From the NCBI GenBank assembly GCA_000310025.1, contig FN649735.1:1716633-1762733 (forward strand): a stretch of DNA of 46,101 bases, given 5' to 3'. Positions 21,701 to 33,379 of the stretch are shown in pieces. Under the pieces are notes generated by a model. That model did not search any database. It had not been told where the DNA came from and saw only the letters and a program-made list of their open reading frames with translations. Positions within the stretch are counted from its first letter, which is position 1. Each line of letters opens with the position of its first letter. Position numbers and translations under genes: made by a program. The stretch comes from Ectocarpus siliculosus. Its lineage: Eukaryota > Sar > Phaeophyceae > Ectocarpales > Ectocarpaceae.

Positions 21701-21784
21701 CACCTCCGAGAATATCCCTCGACATCTCAGGTCCTCCAGATCTACGACCATGCGATCGAGGGCATACTGCACGCTGTCCGCCAT
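15792..21784 (-). CDS. UTP6: UTP6, U3 snoRNA-associated protein 6, four exons
   Basis: The exons on the minus strand are 21784-21704, 20373-20041, 18923-17100 and 15983-15792, all phase 0, giving 809 aa (the family is usually about 440-600 aa; the excess is Ala/Gly-rich insertion). The N-terminus MADSVQYALDRMVVDLEDL.. RCRGIFSE is the conserved UTP6 start. Exon 2 carries RAIVSRRKGFEYMLRR, FMRYVEYELNLESLRALR and FPGDVDIWLHYIDF, and exon 3 opens with RLFARALQLHPRNPGLWIKA and ARSLMQRGLRINP. These are HAT (half-a-TPR) helices. Exon 4 gives DSVDKFGRELPAIWEEYAQF and VKRANAVRWRS, the C-terminal HAT. UTP6 is part of the UTP-B module of the SSU processome for 18S rRNA maturation in the nucleolus (known). 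Exon 3 is open to TAA at 17028, but a GAG|GTGATG donor joined to exon 4 restores the conserved end, so that stop is intronic. Exon 2 is followed by a spurious second copy; see the assembly features. Confidence 0.93.
16299..16332. repeat. 17-bp tandem direct repeat in intron 3 of UTP6
   Basis: There are two perfect adjacent copies of TAGGTTTGTATTGTAGC. No function is suggested by position. Confidence 0.85.
16502..16737. mobile_element. 236-bp foldback element with 72-nt inverted arms, in intron 3 of UTP6
   Basis: The left arm 16502-16573 (AATACCGTAATTGTGCGTG...) and right arm 16666-16737 are reverse complements with about one mismatch. The similarity continues weakly beyond (AGGGAGGT against the complement of CCCTCCTAG). 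The central loop is about 92 bp. It has no coding capacity, as expected of a foldback MITE. No clean target-site duplication can be fixed. The transcript would form a long hairpin, a possible small-RNA source. Confidence 0.85.
19083..20301. other. artefactual duplication around a scaffold gap (unmerged contig ends)
   Basis: Bases 19083-19642 and 19743-20301 are the same sequence at a constant offset of about 659 bp. Shared anchors include GAGGGCCC, AAGGCCT, GACAAAAAATC against GGCAAAAAATC, the long C-run, GCCCTTGACGG and CATGAA(A/G)TCCAG. The left part degrades rightwards over the UTP6 exon copy; the right part degrades leftwards over the intron. Differences are mostly inflated homopolymers, the signature of poor trace ends. 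The true sequence is probably about 659 bp shorter, with UTP6 exon 2 present once and intron 2 about 458 bp long. Confidence 0.9.
19643..19742. other. assembly gap, 100 N
   Basis: A run of exactly 100 N marks a join between contigs. Because the flanks overlap, the gap probably contains no missing DNA. Confidence 0.97.
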
Positions 21785-24347
21785 GATGCTCCTCAAGCTG
21801 TCAACACCAGGCGGGCAACCGTCGTAGTCCTCCTGTACTGCTGTCCTGATCACCGCAAGCACCAAGCAGCGTGATCTGAACCCAGAAATCTCGCCGCATG
21901 TCAAGGGCCAACAACGGAGAGGTGGGTATGGCCCCGTTCCGCGAGTTTCGACCGCGTACCCCCCCCTTCACTCTTTCTCAGTTCTCTTGCTCCTCCTGTG
22001 ACTCCCTTTGGCTGCTGGTGTGATGCGGCGAGGAATGATAAGCGGGACCGAGCGAGATAAGTCAAGTTAGGGTAAAGTGGAGAGTTGGGCGAGCCTTCGT
22101 GGACCCATCCCAACCTCCTAAGATTCATCAACCACTCATTCGCACCTGTTGAGCATCAATCAAAAGATACGATCTTTGAAGAACAGGGAATATACACATA
22201 TTACACATGTACGCCCATCACCAATCTACGCTCATATAATGCGTGTCTGCACTTGTAGAATACCTGACCTCCACACACCCCCCCTTTTTCTTAGCCGAAA
22301 GCTCAGCTTGTTGAGTTGGGGTTTTGGTTCATTTGTTTGAAGTACATATGTACATATATGATGCTGCGTGCCTAAAACTATTTATAATAAAATAATAGAT
22401 GCCCGCAAGGAAGGAAAAAAAGTGTGAGGTCTTCTTCTTGCTCATTTTAGGGACCGCGGCTCGAAAACAGCTTACCACCTCTTAGGAACAAAGCCATGAA
22501 TGATCGATATGTGACCGCCCCTGTGCTCAGCCCTGCTTTCGCGGTGAACTAGCATGCTTTCATCTCCTCATCTGGCGCACACGCACTTCTTCTCGATCGA
22601 TGAAGGCGGTGCCTCGGTCGAGAAAAGCACCGCACCAAACACGCACACGTCCCACCTGTTACCGTAGTAGTGCTGAGTGCTAACTGCCCCAACCCCGCAA
22701 ACTCGGAATATTTGGCAAGCCCTTATCGATTGTAGCCTTTCCATTAGACTTCGACGGTCAGCGCTGAGTCTACTTGTATGTATGTAGTGGGTGTATCCCC
22801 AAAACCAAAAACCAATAAACACCCGCCAACCCAAAACACGCCCAACAAGAAAACACCAAATACACCCAACCTATGTATGCAGATTTGTCTCTTATATCCT
22901 TTGCTGCCACCATTATGCGGTGCCCTGTACGGATCGCCTAATTTCCGTGCTGAACAACAGACCTCGCTCTCAGCAGAGAAACTTCCGTGTCTTGCCCCTC
23001 ACAGAAAACCAGACTCCGGGATACCTCTGTGTACAAGAGGCATGTCGAATGGATGGACCTGTGCTCCGAGATAGGGAGGAACCCTCCGAACGACTGGAAC
23101 CCCATCCCTCTAACAGATGGGGAAGATGACGTGCTCCGGCCACGCCGGAGAAGACAGTTATTCTTGGGATGAGGTATGGTTCATCCTTGGGATGAATCGT
23201 TGAAAGAAGCAGCCGCTGGAGGTCGCTTGGGCGTCCTCCGATGGGCACGAGAGCTAAGGTTGCCCATGGGTCAAAGGGGAGTTGCAGGGGTTTGACAGCC
23301 GATGTTAAACAGCCCGAAAATGTTGTCCATCCGGGAAAATGATCCATCATATAGAGGACGGATACAACCCCAGAGACCGTAAAAGGGTAGCGCTACGGCT
23401 GGAGAGTGGCAGGTTAGATTTGGACGTCCGAAGCTCTACCATAGGCAAAAGCCAATAGCGTTCGAGAAACATCGGGGAATTCGTTCGCGCTCCTTTGTGG
23501 GGGTCGAGTACCACGGTTGACGATGCGCACCCAAGGGTACCAGGGTACCACCCCGTAGGAATTTAGCGTATGGTACAAGGTCATTGCGATATTCGCGCTT
23601 GTATCCAAATGGCCCATATTCTTTGAACAGACGTGATAGTCAATTACCACCCACGCCGTAGCATTCAACTGTTTGTTTACAACTCCCCAGCTGCGTTGCA
23701 TTTCAGGAGAGTGCTACAGGTGTGAAATGGGGTACGTCCAAGAATTATTTGCGTGGCTTTGTCTTGGGGGAGATTTTGTTTGAAGGTCGCCTGGGCGACC
23801 GTCGTGGTTGCTCCATGTTTCCCTCACGGACCGAGACGTTCACAGCCACGGCGGAGACAGTGGCAGAGGGCTAGACTCTACCGACAGTCAGCAGGCGGAT
23901 GGATTGTACATGGCTGGCCGACGTCCAGTAGGCAGCGACAAAAGCAGTGGTGTTTCCCTTGCGTTTGGACGACTGGTCGTGTACTGACTCTGGCCGTTGT
24001 CGACACTGATGAACAAACGGTGTGATCTTCTTTGCGGAAAAGCATTTGTCAATCGAACGGTATGAATTACCTTCACTGGGAACGTTCGCCCTTCAACACC
24101 CCCGCACCAAAGGAAGAGCAACAGCAACTAGCGGATCCTGACACACAAGACACACCCCAACACATCACTACCTCGTGCCTCTGGTGCAGTTGGACTAAAG
24201 CCACAATCGGCAGGGACAGAACATGAATGATGACGAATTAGAGTGTACCGAACCCCCCTGCACTCTCGAGCCGTCGACCTTACCCCCTGAAACGGAAAAA
24301 TTCACACGGCAACAATATTCTCGTCGACTTACCACCACAACGGAGTA
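21785..24347. other. intergenic region upstream of UTP6
   Basis: These 2.6 kb lie between the UTP6 ATG and the 3' end of the next minus-strand gene. The part next to 21785 must contain the UTP6 promoter. I see no supported exon. Open frames such as minus 22970-23350 and minus 23414-23701 lack known motifs. An AT-rich stretch at 22340-22410 and one octamer copy (21837) are the only other visible points. Confidence 0.5.
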
Positions 24348-27300
24348 TCATCTATCACGAAAATGGACGGTTGATTGGTACGGGGCGGCGTCGAACCCTC
24401 GCAGTCCCCCCCCCCCTGCGGCGGCGGCGGCGGTACCCCCGCCGCCGGCACCGAACGTCCGCCGACGCGAAACCACCCTGCCGGGGACCGCCCGGCCGCC
24501 GCTCCCTTTGCCGCGCTCGCCGTTGCCCTTATCGTTGCCGTACGAGGCGGCGGCGGCAACAACTGCCACTCGCATCGCCCGCCCAGCGGCGGTCGTCGGT
24601 GCCGGCCCAACCGCTTCGGGCGAGACTTGCCCAGATGACGAGGGTCCCTCGTGGGCAGCAGCGGCAGCGAGAGCGCCGACCCGCGGGGGCGAGCTGTGCC
24701 CCCGTTCAAGAAAAGCGGTTGCGGTGGCGACGGCGGTCGTGGACGGCAGGGCCGCCGGCTTTGGGGACGACGCTTTCGGCGGAAGGCGTGAGACCCTCTG
24801 ATGCTGCTGCTGCTGCTGCTGCTGTTTCTCGCGCAACCTCCTGCCGCTGCCGCCCCCGCGTCGGCCCGACGCCCGTGTCAGCAGGGTCGACATCGGCGAC
24901 AGCTGGTACAGCTGCTCCTCGGCAGGCGGGGCGGGAAACCCCTCCAGAGACAACGGCGACGACGACGAGGGCTTGAGCGGAGTGCCGGAGGCCTCCCGGC
25001 GGCCTCCGCCGTCCCCGCCAGCAACGAGGTGTCTGCTGCTGCCGTTGCCGCCGCCGCTGCCGCCACCCGCCCCCCCTGCAGTAGACAGGACGGGCGGCAT
25101 GGCACCCAAGGGAGGAACAGGGGTCTGCCCGTGCCCTCTCGCGACCATTCTCGGAATCTCGGCCTGGACGTGCGACGGGCACGGTAAGGAAAAAAAAAAA
25201 ACTCTCGCATTCACGCGTGATTCCGTAGCAATCATTGCAATCATGGAGAGGACCTTCACAGGCATCCTTACAGCGGTTGCTGAGTATGTGGGCGATTTAT
25301 TGGTGGGCAGACCAAGGAAGGGGGAGAGCGAGAGGCAGCGATTGCAAAAATGGTGACATGGCAAAGGGAGCACTACTGCAAGAGAGGGGCGAATGTGTTC
25401 ACGCAACGAAAAAACAACCGATTTCTTCCAGCAACACGCAGAAGCGTCCCACAGGAATACACCGCACACCGCACCCTTGTCAGAGCGCCTATCTCTCCGG
25501 CCTGTAGCCCAACATCGCGCAACCAACATTTGCCTCTTCACTCTACCCGCAATCTCTTCGTAATACGCCCGGCCGGCGCCCCCCCCCGTCACCTCTTGCC
25601 GACGCCTCCTGAACAGAGCCCACTTCAGCCGCGAAAACTCGAGCTCAATCTCCTGCTCGCCTCGATTCTCGCTTTGCGACCCCAGACCCTCCTCTTTCCC
25701 GGCACCGCCGCTACCGCCGACCCCGGTTGCCCCCTTGACCTTCCCACGGACGCCTGGCGGGCCCCGACTCCCGGGGATGCTGGCACCACCGTTGCCCCCG
25801 CCCCCGTACCCCTTCCGGCGATGACGGCGGCCGTCCGGACGCTTGTCGGCAGCGTTGCCGCCGCTGTTGGCTCCGCTTCCGCCGCCTGCCCCGGTCGCTG
25901 TCAAGGGCCCCGACAGCGAAACGCCTCCTGAAGCCGCCGCCGCCGCCGCCGCGGCTGCGTCCTCTCCTGCCGTAGAGGCGATAAACGGGGCCAGCGCTAT
26001 CTCTTTTCGTCGCCGTTTCGTGCCGGATGGGGGCAGCAGCATCGCCAGCAGCGACGGCGGTTGCGCGGCGGTCGCCACGCCTTTCCTACTGCCGATAGCG
26101 GCGGCGTTGGGCCGCGGCAGCAGCCCGCCGCCACCGCCGCCGCCGCCGCCAACCAAGTCCCCTTCGTCATCGTCTTCCCCTACTACATGGAGCCGTCCGT
26201 GCTCATCGTCCGTGGCGTCTTTGCCGATGACCTGGATAAACCGTTTTCGGAAAAAACATGCACAAAAAAGAGAAAAAAATAAAGAAACAACGAAAATAGT
26301 TCTCACTGCACAAAAGACCTTCAGCACGCACCCTTCGACTGTGGTTTTTCCTCGAACGGCTATTGTATGTGTATTTTCCAAAAATGGGAGGGGAACCAAA
26401 AGTAACGTCTGCCTCACACACGTTCATGGCCGAAAAAAAAAAAAAGTGCGACCTCGCGCCTGACGCCCTGGCCAACTCGGCGAAAAAAAAAAAAACATGA
26501 CAAAACTGTAGTTACAGCATCGTGCAACAGGGGCACCCTGTGCAAATCGGTGCTTGCGGCATGTTTTGTGCGGATTCCCGGGCGTCCTCCGCCCGACGCC
26601 TTCATTCGTCATCGTTCCCAAACCTGTTGCCATTCCGTCGCCAGTGCCCGGTGCTCCCGTCGTATGTGAGCGAGCTCCGCCGCCGGGTAGACCTCGAGGT
26701 TGGACAGTCGCCGCAGTTCGAGGGTGACCTCCTTTTCAGCCCGCAGCACCTTATTTTTATGTTTCAGCGTCGCCGCAGCGTCCATAGCACGACAGGCGGC
26801 AGCAGTTTAGTTGTACAAAAAGGAGTTGGAGTACCACCGGGTCTACATGCGGTACGCAGTATTGGTCGTGATTTTGTTGTGACGATTTTCGCGCGTATCG
26901 ACCATCGCACGACAGGCGGCAGCAGTTTAGCTAAGCATTCAACTGCCTCGGAGTTGGAATGCCACCTGGATGACACGGGATATTATTGTACACTTGGTAC
27001 GGAATGGGCGTCCTCGCCAGGAACCAGAAATAAGGATCGGTCTGACTTTTCGTCCGCAAGGCGAACGAAGAATGACACCAATAGCAGTAGTCCCTGCTGT
27101 GGCATGTTCAAGTTGTCTCAAGTTCTAAACAGCGCGCGGTGCGGCCTTACAAGTACAGGGACCGCTACTGAAAATGTCGTGTGAAGAAACCAACACCCGC
27201 AACGACCGGACACAGCATCATCGACTCCAAGCCCCCGCTGCTGAGTTCTGCTGTACTCCCGCTCGCTCGCTCACAACGACGAAAAAAACACATACAGACA

Positions 27301-27454
27301 CACATAAAGCGTCCCGCATGGCGCGGTCAATGCGAAAAAACAACAAAAACACACTAAATACCTTTTCTGCCCAGCGTGTGTCCGCCTCCAGCTTACGGTC
27401 GGCAGCCTTTACTTCCTCAGGATCTGCCCACCTGGCCCATTCCGGCTGGATCTC

Positions 27455-27491
<37 letters not shown>

Positions 27492-29004
27492 GATCTGCCA
27501 GCAAGGGCAAAAAAAGGCACCACGCTGCTGTTTTCAGTAGCGAAGTTTCGCAAGGATAATAACTTGGTTTTAATAGGGGTTAGGGGTTGGGGTTAGGGTT
27601 AGGGTTGCGAAACCCCCCTGTCAATTTCGCAACGCTTAGTGTCCTCGCGAAGGCTGTCCCGGAGATCTCGGAGACCTAGTAGGCTTCGACAGGATATTAA
27701 GCCTCGTTTCAGTAGGGGGCGCGCGGTTGGGGTCAGGGTTACGAAACCCCCCTCTTCATTCACACGTTAAAGCTTCGTATCCTCTCCAAGGCAGTCCCAG
27801 CACGCCAAAGAATCGTCAAAATAAAAGTAGCCGAAACTACAGTGAGGGGCCATGAAGCCATGAAATGAAGCCTGGGTTAGCCAGGGGCGAGGGTGCGGGG
27901 GTTGGCCGCTACAGTGTGCCGCTCAGAGTGCGGTTCTTGACACACTGAAGTTTCGACTGTACCGGACATGGGTGTGATGATCTTGTGTGCTTTTGAACCA
28001 GCTGGTTGTCCGAGGATAGCAGGACGGCACTGATAATGTCAGCGACAACGAAATTTGGCAGACCCCTTCTGCGTCATCCCACCCTGAACCGTTTCCGGTG
28101 CACCCCCGCTCCCCCGCAGAAAATTCTGCGCGGCCCTCAAGACCGGACTGCGACACCGCCCACGCGATGCGAGTGGCGTGGTAAAAGGGGCGCAAGCAGC
28201 CCAGAGGTCCCGATCAGGTAGAGAGCACGAGATGACGCCGCCTACTCCGACTTGGTTCATTCAAGGAGACAACGTAGGCGACGAAAGATTTCACACCCCC
28301 TGGGCCATTCTCAAATCTCGAATACTCCACACAGCTCAGAGGCTGACGGTGCCTGAAAAAAGGCGGCGCTGGAACTGTCTCATCGAGAGCTTTGCGTCAA
28401 CGCATCGTCTGATTTGTACATCCTCGCCGTCGTGGAGAACGTGGCCTTTGAAAATCGATCGGCGGTACCCACTGCAGTCTGACCTTTCCTACATTCTTGT
28501 TTAGCGACCTCGGGTGTACTTTTTCTCATGGCGTCAATAGCTTCGCCTGGATACTTCGTCTGGATTCTCATTTTCTTCGCGCACGCTGCAATGTATTTCG
28601 CCCTTGGTGCAGCATCTTGGCAAGACAAAAAACAAACACGTCTTCTGCTGTTCAATTCCCTTTTCTCTCGTGCACCAATGCCCTTCCACCCACCCTCGTC
28701 GCCCTGGAGCCCTAGCCTCCGCCGCCGCCCGCCGACAAAACATGGCGATGGTCGTCCCGAGCTTGCCGTTCAGCAGCTCCGCCAGGAGCGGCGACATGGA
28801 CCTCATGACGGACAGCTCTCCCTCCCCGCCGCCGTCAACGGCGGAGAGCGCCGCCACCACACGAGCGGTGCCGGCTTCTGTCGCCGCCGGTGCCGCCGCC
28901 GCCGCCGCGGCTGCGCGTCGCTTTCTTAGGGAGGACCGCCGCTTGGGACCCGACCCCGGGGGAAGGAAGCGGAAGGCGTCGCTCACCCCGCCGGTCTGTC
29001 CCAT
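24348..29004 (-). CDS. unrecognised coiled-coil / low-complexity protein, five exons
   Basis: The proposed exons on the minus strand are 29004-28694, 27494-27362, 26749-26624, 26231-25542 and 25163-24348, giving 691 aa. Junction phases 2, 0, 0, 0 agree. Visible parts are a basic Ala-rich N-terminus (KRRSSLRKRR, 21-30) and a helix (MSPLLAELLNGKLGTTIAMF). Next come polyQ and an acidic/charged stretch (EIQPEWARWADPEEVKAADR, then KLEADTRWAEK). It flows into a likely coiled coil (VLRAEKEVTLELRRLSNLEV ... AELAHIRREHRALATEWQQ, 149-190). The remainder is Gly/Ala/Pro/Ser-rich with one conserved-looking segment, EIELEFSRLKWALFRRRRQE ... YYEEIAGR, near the end of exon 4. A basic, possibly nuclear protein is suggested by composition only. 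I do not recognise a family. The weakest points are the acceptor of exon 3 (poor pyrimidine tract), the donor of exon 4 and the C-terminus. Confidence 0.55.
27458..27487. repeat. CTG/CAG microsatellite encoding polyglutamine
   Basis: Ten uninterrupted CTG units on the plus strand are read as CAG on the coding strand and give a run of glutamines at the start of exon 2 of the unrecognised gene. It lies only a few bases inside the acceptor, so every CAG is also a potential shifted acceptor. Confidence 0.85.
27570..27800. repeat. duplicated unit with TTAGGG-like interstitial telomeric repeats
   Basis: Bases 27575-27609 read as GGGGTTAGGGGTTGGGGTTA followed by GGGTTAGGGTT. The following sequence (GCGAAACCCCCCTGTC ... 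CTCGCGAAGGCTGTCCC) recurs in diverged form at about 27726-27798 (GGTTGGGGTCAGGGTTACGAAACCCCCC split over two blocks, then CTCTCCAAGGCAGTCCC). It is therefore a tandem duplication of an approximately 100-140-bp unit that begins with telomere-like repeats. It lies in intron 1 of the unrecognised gene. Confidence 0.7.
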
Positions 29005-29823
29005 GGATGGATGGCAATCGGAGTTCCGGTGGGGCGGAATTGGTCATGTTAGATTGTGGCGGCCACGGCACGGGTAGTTTCAGGGTTCAATTCGATTTCA
29101 ATGCTTGGCGTTGACTAGAGCGTAAATGCAGCAACATTTTGATGGGGCGGAATCGGTGATTATAGATAGATCGTTGATGATTTTGGCGGGGGCGGAATCG
29201 GTCAGTAAAGTCAAGTCGGTGGGAAGCAGCTGAGGCAGGGTTTAGGGCTCCAACTACGCTGTCCTGTACTCCCGTGGAAGAAACGCCGGTCTCGTATTCA
29301 TCCCGAAACTCTAACGGATCCCCCAAGACCTAGGCTCAGATTCCAGAGCCTATTGACGGATGGGTCAACACAGAACGGGAAACGAAAAGGGCCTGATCAC
29401 AACACGAAATCGGTCATCTACCGTTAAACTACTCGGATCTCAAAGGTCCCTCCATGGCCAGGGCATTCCAAGGACCTCGGTAGGGGTTCACCACGAGGCG
29501 TACAGACCAAAGAAGGGTACAGCAGTAGCCAGTGGCTCACCCTAATTGTACGGGCACAGTAGAGTGGTGGGGTGTTCACGCATGTGCAGGGACAGATGTC
29601 TGGGTGCACATGCTACACCGCACGTAGGAACCTCCAAGTATTATTCTTGGCCAAAGCTAAGGCTCTTCGTGCCTACCGTGGGCTACGAACGGTCGCAATA
29701 ACAGGTTTCAATGCAGGGCTTCGTGACCGGGCTCACAAACTTGCTAAATCAAAACTCGTATATTTGATACGTACAATGTTGAGCATGGAGTTCGTCACCG
29801 CCAACTTCCCAAGTGCGGGCGGT
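29005..29823. other. short intergenic region upstream of the unrecognised gene
   Basis: These 0.8 kb separate the ATG at 29004 from the 3' end of the large coiled-coil gene. The first 200 bp hold a thrice-repeated GC-box-like motif. The rest contains a plus-strand open frame from 29572 running past 29823, with no recognised motif and no splice support. Confidence 0.5.
29031..29202 (-). promoter_or_regulatory. three copies of ACCGATTCCGCCCC upstream of the unrecognised gene
   Basis: On the plus strand GGGGCGGAAT(T/C)GGT occurs at 29031-29044, 29144-29157 and 29189-29202. On the gene's strand these are ACC(G/A)ATTCCGCCCC, about 27, 140 and 185 bp upstream of the proposed ATG, all in the same orientation. 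The core TTCCGCCC resembles GC-box or E2F-type sites. A transcription-factor site cluster or a small tandem duplication are both possible. Confidence 0.5.
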
Positions 29824-32800
29824 CTATCTGTACGTGTCTCGGCGTACCTTTGCGGCCTTGCCGTCCAGAAAACGTTTCAGCTCCAGGTGCACCGGGCAGA
29901 GGGGGCTGTCTCATCCGTGTGGCGGCGGCAAGGGACGACGCGGGTTGGAGTTCTCGGTGACGTCGCGTGACAGGCTAAGAAGAACAGATAAGAAGATTCT
30001 ACGTTGTGGATCAGCACGCACCGTTTTGTTGCCTTGTCTTTCACAAACGCGGCGTGCGAGGTTCAGCAATACGTTTCACACCAGCAACGTCGACGAGACC
30101 ATGCCAAAACCTTTTAGAATACACCACACACATCACGACGGCCATGTACAATACAAAAACCCAGGCCCGGTGATTTTTTGAGCAGCGCCCGTAAACCTCA
30201 CAACAACACGATAGATGGGGCCGAGAAAGCGCGAGAGCGGAATAGCAAAAATCTCCCAGGTGAATAGCTAGCTCACCCAGCAACGGCATCCGCAAGACAG
30301 GCCCTCCACCCGCAAACTCGTCGCGGCATCTCACTGCCCGCTCCTCCTCCTCCTCCTCGGGCTCCCCCTGTTCCACCCACCACCACCGCCCCGTCACCGT
30401 TCCCACACCCAGCCACAGCAGCCGCCGCACCACACTGACCGCGGTCTTGAACGGCACCGAACGACGACAACGACGAGCCTGTTGCCGTTACCGGGGTTTC
30501 CAGCTGCAAGATGAGAGCCGACGCTCCCGACAAAGGAGTCTGACCCCTGCCGCCGCCGCCGGCGCGGGCTTTGTTGGTAGTAGCGCTCTGCCCGTTGCCG
30601 CCCCCGCTACCGCCGCTGCCCGCCGCGGACGAAAACGGCGACGGTGGTTGCGCCAGGGGCGGGGCTAGCACGGCGACGTACGTGTGGCGGAACGGTGCGC
30701 GGAGAGACGACGATATCGGCGCGTCCGCCCCGGAGTCGGCCGTCGAGCAAAGCGGGGTCCGGCGGCGGCGAGCACTCCAGGCCGCCTCCGCGTCGTCTTC
30801 GACGTTGTCGGCAGGAACCTCTCCGCCGCTACTAGTAGGCCCACCGTCGGCGCCCTCAACACCGTCGCCGGGACACGACGGGGCCGCCGGCCGCGTGCCA
30901 GTCCGGCCGATTCCGACCGGCGGGGCGCTGCTGCTCGTGGGCGGTTCGTCCGGGAGCACGTCGACCGCGGACGGTGGCGTCGCCGCAAGGTTAGCCCGGT
31001 CTCCGCCGCCAGCACCGCTACACCCGCCACCCTCGCCGGGGCTTCCTTCTTCACGCCCGGGCTGGCCTCCGCTGCTCCAACGCCGGCTCTCGGTATGGCC
31101 GCCGTCGTCCGTCCCGGCGTCGTCCTCGCAGCCGCTTCGGACGACGCCGCGGTCTCGAGCCGTCAACGGTGTTGGCGGAGGCGGTGGTGGTGCCGCGGCG
31201 AGCAGCCCCGACGTGCGGCGGCAGCGGCGCCGCCGCCGGACCCCTCCCCCGCCGCTCCCTCCCTCCGCCTCCCCGACCGCCCGGGTCGTGGCCACGTAGA
31301 TCTGCAGCAGCTCGCGCACCGCTCTCGCGGGGAGGGGCTGCACGAGCGCTCCGAGCAATGGAGGACCCGACCCCGCCGTCAGTGTGTCCTTTCCCGGGCG
31401 AGCGGGCGCGAGGGGAACGTAGAGGTGGCCGATCGGTGGGAGCGTTCCGTCCGGAAAGGCCTGGGTCAGGGCGAGCACACGGGCGCGAGCCGGGGGCGGG
31501 AGTGCTTTCACGAACTCCCGGCAGTGAGCCGTCCCGAGGAGCTGCCGGACTCCGGCGGGGGCAAAGTGAAGTTGTCGTCGCCGCGGCGGGGTCGGCGGCG
31601 TGGCCGTAGCCGCCGCGGCGTTTGCTGTTGACGCTCCTGCTGCTGGTGGTACTGGGCTCGAGCCGCTACCGCTGAGGCCACCGCGCTCCCCTCCCGACGC
31701 CAGCGTTTCGCGGGAAGAGTGGTCTCCGATCCGGCGATTGTCATGGTCTCCTATTGGTCTTTCCGCTCCGGGTCCGGCAACAAGAACATCCGGGACGGAG
31801 GCGAGGGCTTCCAGGCGGCGGTCGTCATCGGCGCTGCCGCCATCAGGCGCTGCCTTCAACCGCCCCCGCTTCCGGTGGTCGTCGACGGTGCCGCTCACCA
31901 CAAAGGACGGGGCCGACGCGCACCCTCCCTCCCCGCCGCCTACGAACGCTCCCCAGAAGCTGCCGCCGAGTTGTTCGTCGCCGCCTCGTACTCCTGCTAC
32001 CGTTTCTTTTTCTTCTGCCGACGCGGTCGCTTGGTTCGCGCGCAGCAGGCCTTCACCCCCCACGTGTTTTGGGGTTACTAGACGATCGCTTTGTGTGGAA
32101 CCCTCCTCCCGCTCCAATACACGGGAAACCCCCGCGTTACCGCCAGAGGAAGGGGGCTTCGGGCGAAGGTACGTCTCTGCGAGCATCGCCGACACACTCT
32201 TCGCGAAGACCGACGCCGCGGTCCTGTCGTTCCCGCTGCCGGCGTTACCGGCGCCCTCCATGTACTTCTCCTGCCCACCACCCCCTTTCCGGTCGGCGTG
32301 CCCCCCCCCTGCCCCATCGCACGCCGCGTCACCCCCGCCTACCGCCGACTGCGGCGGCGGGCTTCCTTCGTCGCGCTCGGTAGTCGTCGCTACGGGATAG
32401 GGGGAGAAAGACGGGAGTTCTCTCTCTCCCCGTCGTCGCCACCGTGAAGCCTCCCATTCGGCCTCCTCCAGGCAGTAGTACACGCGAGATCCCACCGGCG
32501 CCGCGCCGATCCAGGCCACCTCCCGATCGAGATCTCGCCGCCGGTCGCCGCCGCCGCCGCCGCCGCCGCCGATGCTGCTGCCGCGGCCACCGCTGCGAGC
32601 TCGGGCTTCGGCACCACACCCACCACCCCCTGTAGTAGCAGTAGCAGCAGCCCAGCCCCCTGATATCCCACCCCCCGTGCTGTCTGCGGCAGATCGCGGC
32701 GATCCATCTTCCCTTGCCTCTTCTCCTGCTGCTCCGCTGCTAGCGTCGGCGCTGCCACCACCACCACCGCCGCCCCTTCTTCGACACGGATGGCCGTCGT

Positions 32801-33346
32801 GGACGGCGTTCGTGTCAAACGGAGGCCGCAGCGTCCACAAGAGGTGAGACGAGCTCAGCAGCAATCCGGGCTCCGCCTCCACCACCGTACACTGGGTACC
32901 ACAGCCGCTGCCGCTGCCGCTGCCGCTGCCGCTGCCGCTGCCGCTGCCGCCGCCGCCGCCTTCCCGTCCCGTCCTCTTTGCGCTGCTACTCCCCTTACAG
33001 GAAGCCGGCGACCCTTTCCCGACGGCGGCAGCGTCCGGCGGCCCGACAACCGCCGACCATCTTCTCGGCCCCCCGGGAATCGACCGAAACGCCACACGGT
33101 CACCACCGCTGCTGCCATGACTCCGGCTCTCGGAAACCGCGGCGTCGTCGTCGTCATCCTTGCAAGGCAGCAGCGCAGTAGCCAGGCCGCCGTTCGCGCA
33201 GAGAACGGCCCTGCGGACGACGTCGGCTACGGCCGGGGGAGAGGTCCCCGCGGGGACGGCGAGAACCGCCGCCGCGGAGGCGGAGACGTTCTCACCCCCG
33301 GCCTTCTTGCTTTGCACCGCCGCCTCGCGCAGCGCCCTGACAACAT

Positions 33347-33379
<33 letters not shown>

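Noticed and set aside
22970-23701. Two minus-strand open frames of about 100-126 codons
   Set aside because: They have no motifs and no splice sites linking them to each other or to UTP6.
29572-29970. 132-codon plus-strand open frame
   Set aside because: No recognisable domain; it overlaps the proposed last exon of the large gene on the other strand.
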